Of a stretch of 38,268 nucleotides of DNA, positions 35,547-38,268 are shown piece by piece (within the stretch, counting starts at the first letter, position 1; every line of letters begins with the position of its first letter). This DNA is from Phycisphaerales bacterium. Lineage in GTDB: Bacteria > Planctomycetota > Phycisphaerae > Phycisphaerales > UBA1924. The stretch is from NCBI GenBank assembly GCA_020847535.1, contig JADLBU010000087.1, positions 1 to 38,268 on the forward strand, written 5' to 3'. The position numbers were made by a program, and so were the translations under genes. Under the pieces are notes generated by a model. It saw only the letters and a program-made list of their open reading frames with translations, searched no databases and had not been told where the DNA came from.

Positions 35547-37064
35547 ATGTTCGAATCGATCACCGTCGGAGTCAAAGGCAAGCCCGAAGTGCTTGTTCTG
35601 GGAGCCTTCGCACCCGACAACGCCAAGGATCGCCCCAAGCTCGACAAGCAAACCGCCCAGATGGATCCCAGCGGGCTCGCCGCCGCCGCGATCGGACGGG
35701 CCGAGTTCTCCGGCGAAACCGGGGGCATCGTCGAGGCCTACGTCGGAGACCCTCTCAAGAGCGGCCACACCCGAGTCTGGATCGTCGGCCTGGGCAAGAA
35801 GGCCGGCATGAACGCCGACAACCTCCGCACCGCCGCCGGCAACATCGGCCGCAAGCTCGCCGCCTGCAAGTGCGCCGGCGCGCAGATCGACCTCATCCCC
35901 CTCTGCACGGCCGCCAAGATCGACGCCACGACCGCCGGACGCGCCTTCGGCGAGGGCCTGGGCCTCATCGGCTGGGTCTGCGATGAGTTCCGCGGCACCG
36001 GCGGCAAGAAGCCCGAGCGCCGCAAGCTCTCGGTCAAGTCTTCCAGCGAGCGCTTCGATGGCGGGATGGAAACGGGACTGGGCCTGGCGATCAGCTCCAA
36101 CATCACGCGCACGCTCAGCCAGACGCCTCCCAACATCGCCACCACCGGCTACATGGCCGAGCAAGCCCGCAAGATCGCCCGCCAGTGCGGCCTGGGCTTC
36201 AAGATCTTCGAGGGCGATGCCCTCAAGCGCGAACGCTTCGAAGGCCTCATCAACGTCGGCAAGGCCAGCGAAAACAAGCCCTGCATGGTGCGCCTGGAAT
36301 ACACGCCCAAGGGTAGTGGGGGTGTGAAAGGCGGCAAGCCCATGGTCCTCGTCGGCAAGACGATGACCTATGACACAGGCGGCCTCTCCCTCAAGATCAA
36401 CAACGGCATGGTCGGCATGAAGCGTGACAAAGATGGCGGCTGTGCCGTCATCGGCGCCATGCACGCGATCGCCACCGTCATCAAGCCCCGCCGCCGCGTG
36501 GTCGCCCTCCTCTCGATCGCCGAGAACTCCATCAGCGATGAGGCCTACCGCCCCGACGATGTCATTACCTACCGCAACGGCGTCACCGTCGAGGTCACCA
36601 ATACGGATGCGGAGGGAAGATTGGTTCTCGCCGATGCCCTCTGCTGGGCGTGCGAGAAGGAAGACCCCTACGGGATCGTCGACCTCGCCACGCTTACCGG
36701 CGGCGTCGTGGTCGCCCTGGGCTCGACCTACTGCGGCATGTTCTGCGAAGACGATCGCCTGCGCGGCAAGATCGAACGCGCCGCCGCCAGCGCGGGGGAG
36801 CGCGTCTGGCGCCTCCCCATGCACCAGGAATACCGCGATCTCATGAAGAGCCCGGTCGCCGACATCCTCAACAGCAACGCCAACCGCAAGGCCCACCCCA
36901 TCCAGGGCGCTGCCTTCCTCTCCTACTTCGTTAAAGATGGCATCCCCTGGTGCCACCTCGACATCGCCGGCGTCCACGTCGCCGATGCCAACAAGGGCTG
37001 CTGGGTCGATGGGCCGACGGGCTGGGGCGTCCGCACGCTGGCGAACCTCCTCGACCAGGATTGA
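35547..37064 (+). CDS. pepA: Leucyl aminopeptidase (peptidase M17)
   Basis: A cytosolic di-zinc aminopeptidase of 505 residues. The C-terminal catalytic domain has VGKTMTYDTGGLSLKI and MKRDKDGGCAVIGAMHA, holding the metal-ligand Lys and Asp residues, then the family signature NTDAEGRLVLADAL and LATLTGGVVVALGSTYCGMF. The end WCHLDIAGV and PTGWGVRTL is also typical. The N-terminal half is the macro-like regulatory domain. ATG 35547 has GGAG 5 nt upstream. The upstream open frame overlaps the divergent YncE gene and is spurious. It converges with the 37075 gene, with stops 10 nt apart. Confidence 0.95.
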   Translation: MFESITVGVKGKPEVLVLGAFAPDNAKDRPKLDKQTAQMDPSGLAAAAIGRAEFSGETGGIVEAYVGDPLKSGHTRVWIVGLGKKAGMNADNLRTAAGNIGRKLAACKCAGAQIDLIPLCTAAKIDATTAGRAFGEGLGLIGWVCDEFRGTGGKKPERRKLSVKSSSERFDGGMETGLGLAISSNITRTLSQTPPNIATTGYMAEQARKIARQCGLGFKIFEGDALKRERFEGLINVGKASENKPCMVRLEYTPKGSGGVKGGKPMVLVGKTMTYDTGGLSLKINNGMVGMKRDKDGGCAVIGAMHAIATVIKPRRRVVALLSIAENSISDEAYRPDDVITYRNGVTVEVTNTDAEGRLVLADALCWACEKEDPYGIVDLATLTGGVVVALGSTYCGMFCEDDRLRGKIERAAASAGERVWRLPMHQEYRDLMKSPVADILNSNANRKAHPIQGAAFLSYFVKDGIPWCHLDIAGVHVADANKGCWVDGPTGWGVRTLANLLDQD

Positions 37065-37074
37065 ACCCCCCTGC

Positions 37075-38109
37075 TCAAGGCCAAAAGCTCAAAGTCTCGA
37101 TGGCCGCCTTGCCGTCGGCGATCGTGGTTGCGTTGGCGCTGTCGCCGGCCATGATGAAGAACTGGCCGGGATCGACATTCTCTTTCGTGTTGTCACCTGT
37201 CTGGATAGTTACTGGTTTGACCTTGGCGAGACCTGTAATCACGATGCTTGCCACCTCGGTGCCTCCCACGGAAGCCCACAGCCGGTATCCGCCTGCACCA
37301 CTATTGATGGATTGGTCGTAGCTGATGCCGATGATGAATTGGCGGCCCTTCAGAAACAGGAACGGCTGCGTGAAGGATGTATCGACGCTCGAAGTCGGCC
37401 CTCGCAAGGGAGGCGAGTAGGCTCCGGTGTGATCAACGAGATAGATCACATTTTCAACAAGTTCTGTCGGCGGCGATCCTGAGACCTGAACAGGTCTCCG
37501 GTCCAGAATGACCTTGATATATTTCGTGGACGATTCATACAGAGTTATGAGTACACGGCCGGTGTTGGTTGGGCTGGAAGGGTCGAACAACGGCCATCCG
37601 TTCGTCGCCGAGAAAATGTCGGCACCCGTTTCCGGCACGCGACCCGCCACGTACAGCGTCCAGCTGTCTCCGAAGCCCCAGCCTGTGCTGGAGAGCTTTT
37701 CAGCGGGCGTGGAATTTTCGAATCGGAGCGGCTGGCCCGGGTTCTCCGGTGTGGCCGAAGCCACAAGCACCGAATCGAAGGCTACGAGTACATCTTGACG
37801 ATTCAGGACGGACCCTGCGCAGCTCAGCCGCATGTACAACTCGAACGGCGAAGTCGGGTTTACGGTACCGATCCACTCACTCATCTTGAGGAACACAACG
37901 ATCGGCACCCACCCGCGCCCGTGGATCGCGCTGAACTCAACCGGCCGGGAGTGCTTCTTCGTGCTGCTGAAAGTGCCCCACGAGAATTCCATCCGGAGGT
38001 TGGCCCCCGTCGCGTTGAACGGTTTGGTGTTCTGGTTCGTTGGATTCTCGGCCGGCGGCAGAACGTAGACCCAAAGTGTGATGCGCACCGTTTGGTACGC
38101 CTGACCCAC
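37075..38109 (-). CDS. Unrecognised protein, probably 5'-truncated by an IS element
   Basis: The frame encodes 344 residues from GTG 38109, with no recognised domain; it is beta-rich, in the style of extracellular planctomycete proteins, and the C-terminus reads FFIMAGDSANATTIADGKAA and ETLSFWP. No signal peptide follows the GTG and no ribosome-binding site precedes it. The same frame stays open upstream through TSLISKSYLGTYKLTTN and on to the IS630-like left end near 38160-38165 without an ATG, GTG or TTG, so the true N-terminus (perhaps a signal peptide) lies beyond or was separated by the insertion. Base composition is less GC-rich than in the neighbours. Confidence 0.65.
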   Translation of the reverse strand: MGQAYQTVRITLWVYVLPPAENPTNQNTKPFNATGANLRMEFSWGTFSSTKKHSRPVEFSAIHGRGWVPIVVFLKMSEWIGTVNPTSPFELYMRLSCAGSVLNRQDVLVAFDSVLVASATPENPGQPLRFENSTPAEKLSSTGWGFGDSWTLYVAGRVPETGADIFSATNGWPLFDPSSPTNTGRVLITLYESSTKYIKVILDRRPVQVSGSPPTELVENVIYLVDHTGAYSPPLRGPTSSVDTSFTQPFLFLKGRQFIIGISYDQSINSGAGGYRLWASVGGTEVASIVITGLAKVKPVTIQTGDNTKENVDPGQFFIMAGDSANATTIADGKAAIETLSFWP

Positions 38110-38164
38110 GTTTGTGGTGAGCTTGTACGTGCCGAGATAGCTCTTACTAATCAGACTCGTATTT

Positions 38165-38268
38165 AGTGGACATTCGACTGGGCTTCGGCTATGATGAGGG
38201 ATGAAGAGACCGGATGCAAGGAAGCTCCCGCCGGAGGCTCAGGAAGACTTGCGGCGCCGGGTGGTCGC
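38165..38268 (+). mobile_element. Left end of an IS630-type element, transposase start at 38201
   Basis: From ATG 38201 the plus strand reads MKRPDARKLPPEAQEDLRRR followed by VV, the typical start of IS630-family transposases (K-R-P-D-A-R-x-L, then a helix-turn-helix). Only 22 codons are in the window. IS630 elements target TA; the nearest TA pairs are 38160-38161 and 38164-38165, so the element probably begins at one of them. The assignment rests on the short N-terminus, and the boundary is a guess. Confidence 0.6.

Overview
The window looks like a chromosomal segment from a planctomycete, most likely class Phycisphaerae. The grounds are high G+C; two pseudopilin-like proteins with a [12 protein letters not shown] N-terminus, one of them with the H-x-DG C-terminal motif; secreted proteins ending in a Ca-loop dockerin-like tail with terminal Gly-Cys; a VPAPGSA PEP-CTERM variant; and a Ser/Thr kinase fused to a membrane segment and a TolB-like propeller. 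HldE plus an LpxL-type acyltransferase imply an LPS-bearing outer membrane. Taxonomy is inferred from these signatures; no marker gene search was possible.

Layout. 1-250: decayed IS630 transposase (minus). 323-3310: small membrane protein, pseudopilin and secreted endonuclease/exonuclease/phosphatase-family protein, all minus, then divergent ispH (3544-4587). 4706-9317 (minus): GC-dockerin secreted protein, LysM/L,D-transpeptidase, 5-formyl-THF cyclo-ligase, ankyrin protein and zinc-ribbon membrane protein. 9347-14482 (minus): EF-G-like GTPase, family 2 glycosyltransferase and TolC-like lipoprotein. 14620-18421 (plus): MDR dehydrogenase and the kinase. 18435-29140 (minus): hldE, rpsP, secreted trypsin-like protease, second pseudopilin, unknown protein, stand-alone receiver, lipid A-type acyltransferase, membrane-anchored coiled-coil protein with a BRCT-like end, a 5 x 19 bp tandem repeat, and a secreted transglutaminase-like protein. 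29197-32172 (plus): TatD-family hydrolase and dnaK. 32272-35320 (minus): small frameshifted gene, PEP-CTERM protein, HIT protein and YncE-like propeller. 35547-37064 (plus): pepA. 37075-38109 (minus): an unknown gene whose reading frame runs upstream into the start of another IS630-type element (transposase start at 38201).

How it works together. Most genes are housekeeping (isoprenoids, folate, heptose and lipid A, protein folding, ribosome, peptidase) or cell-envelope and secretion functions typical of the group. No defence, secondary-metabolite or phage cluster is visible.

Most interesting signals: (i) several genes without a Shine-Dalgarno sequence carry TACACT or a TAnnnT hexamer 5-8 nt before the start codon, suggesting leaderless transcription, often at divergent pairs; (ii) the membrane coiled-coil/BRCT-like protein; (iii) the IS630 interruption at the right edge; (iv) a 19-bp minisatellite just upstream of the coiled-coil gene; (v) a frameshifted small gene behind dnaK. 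I did not find a convincing new multi-gene system.
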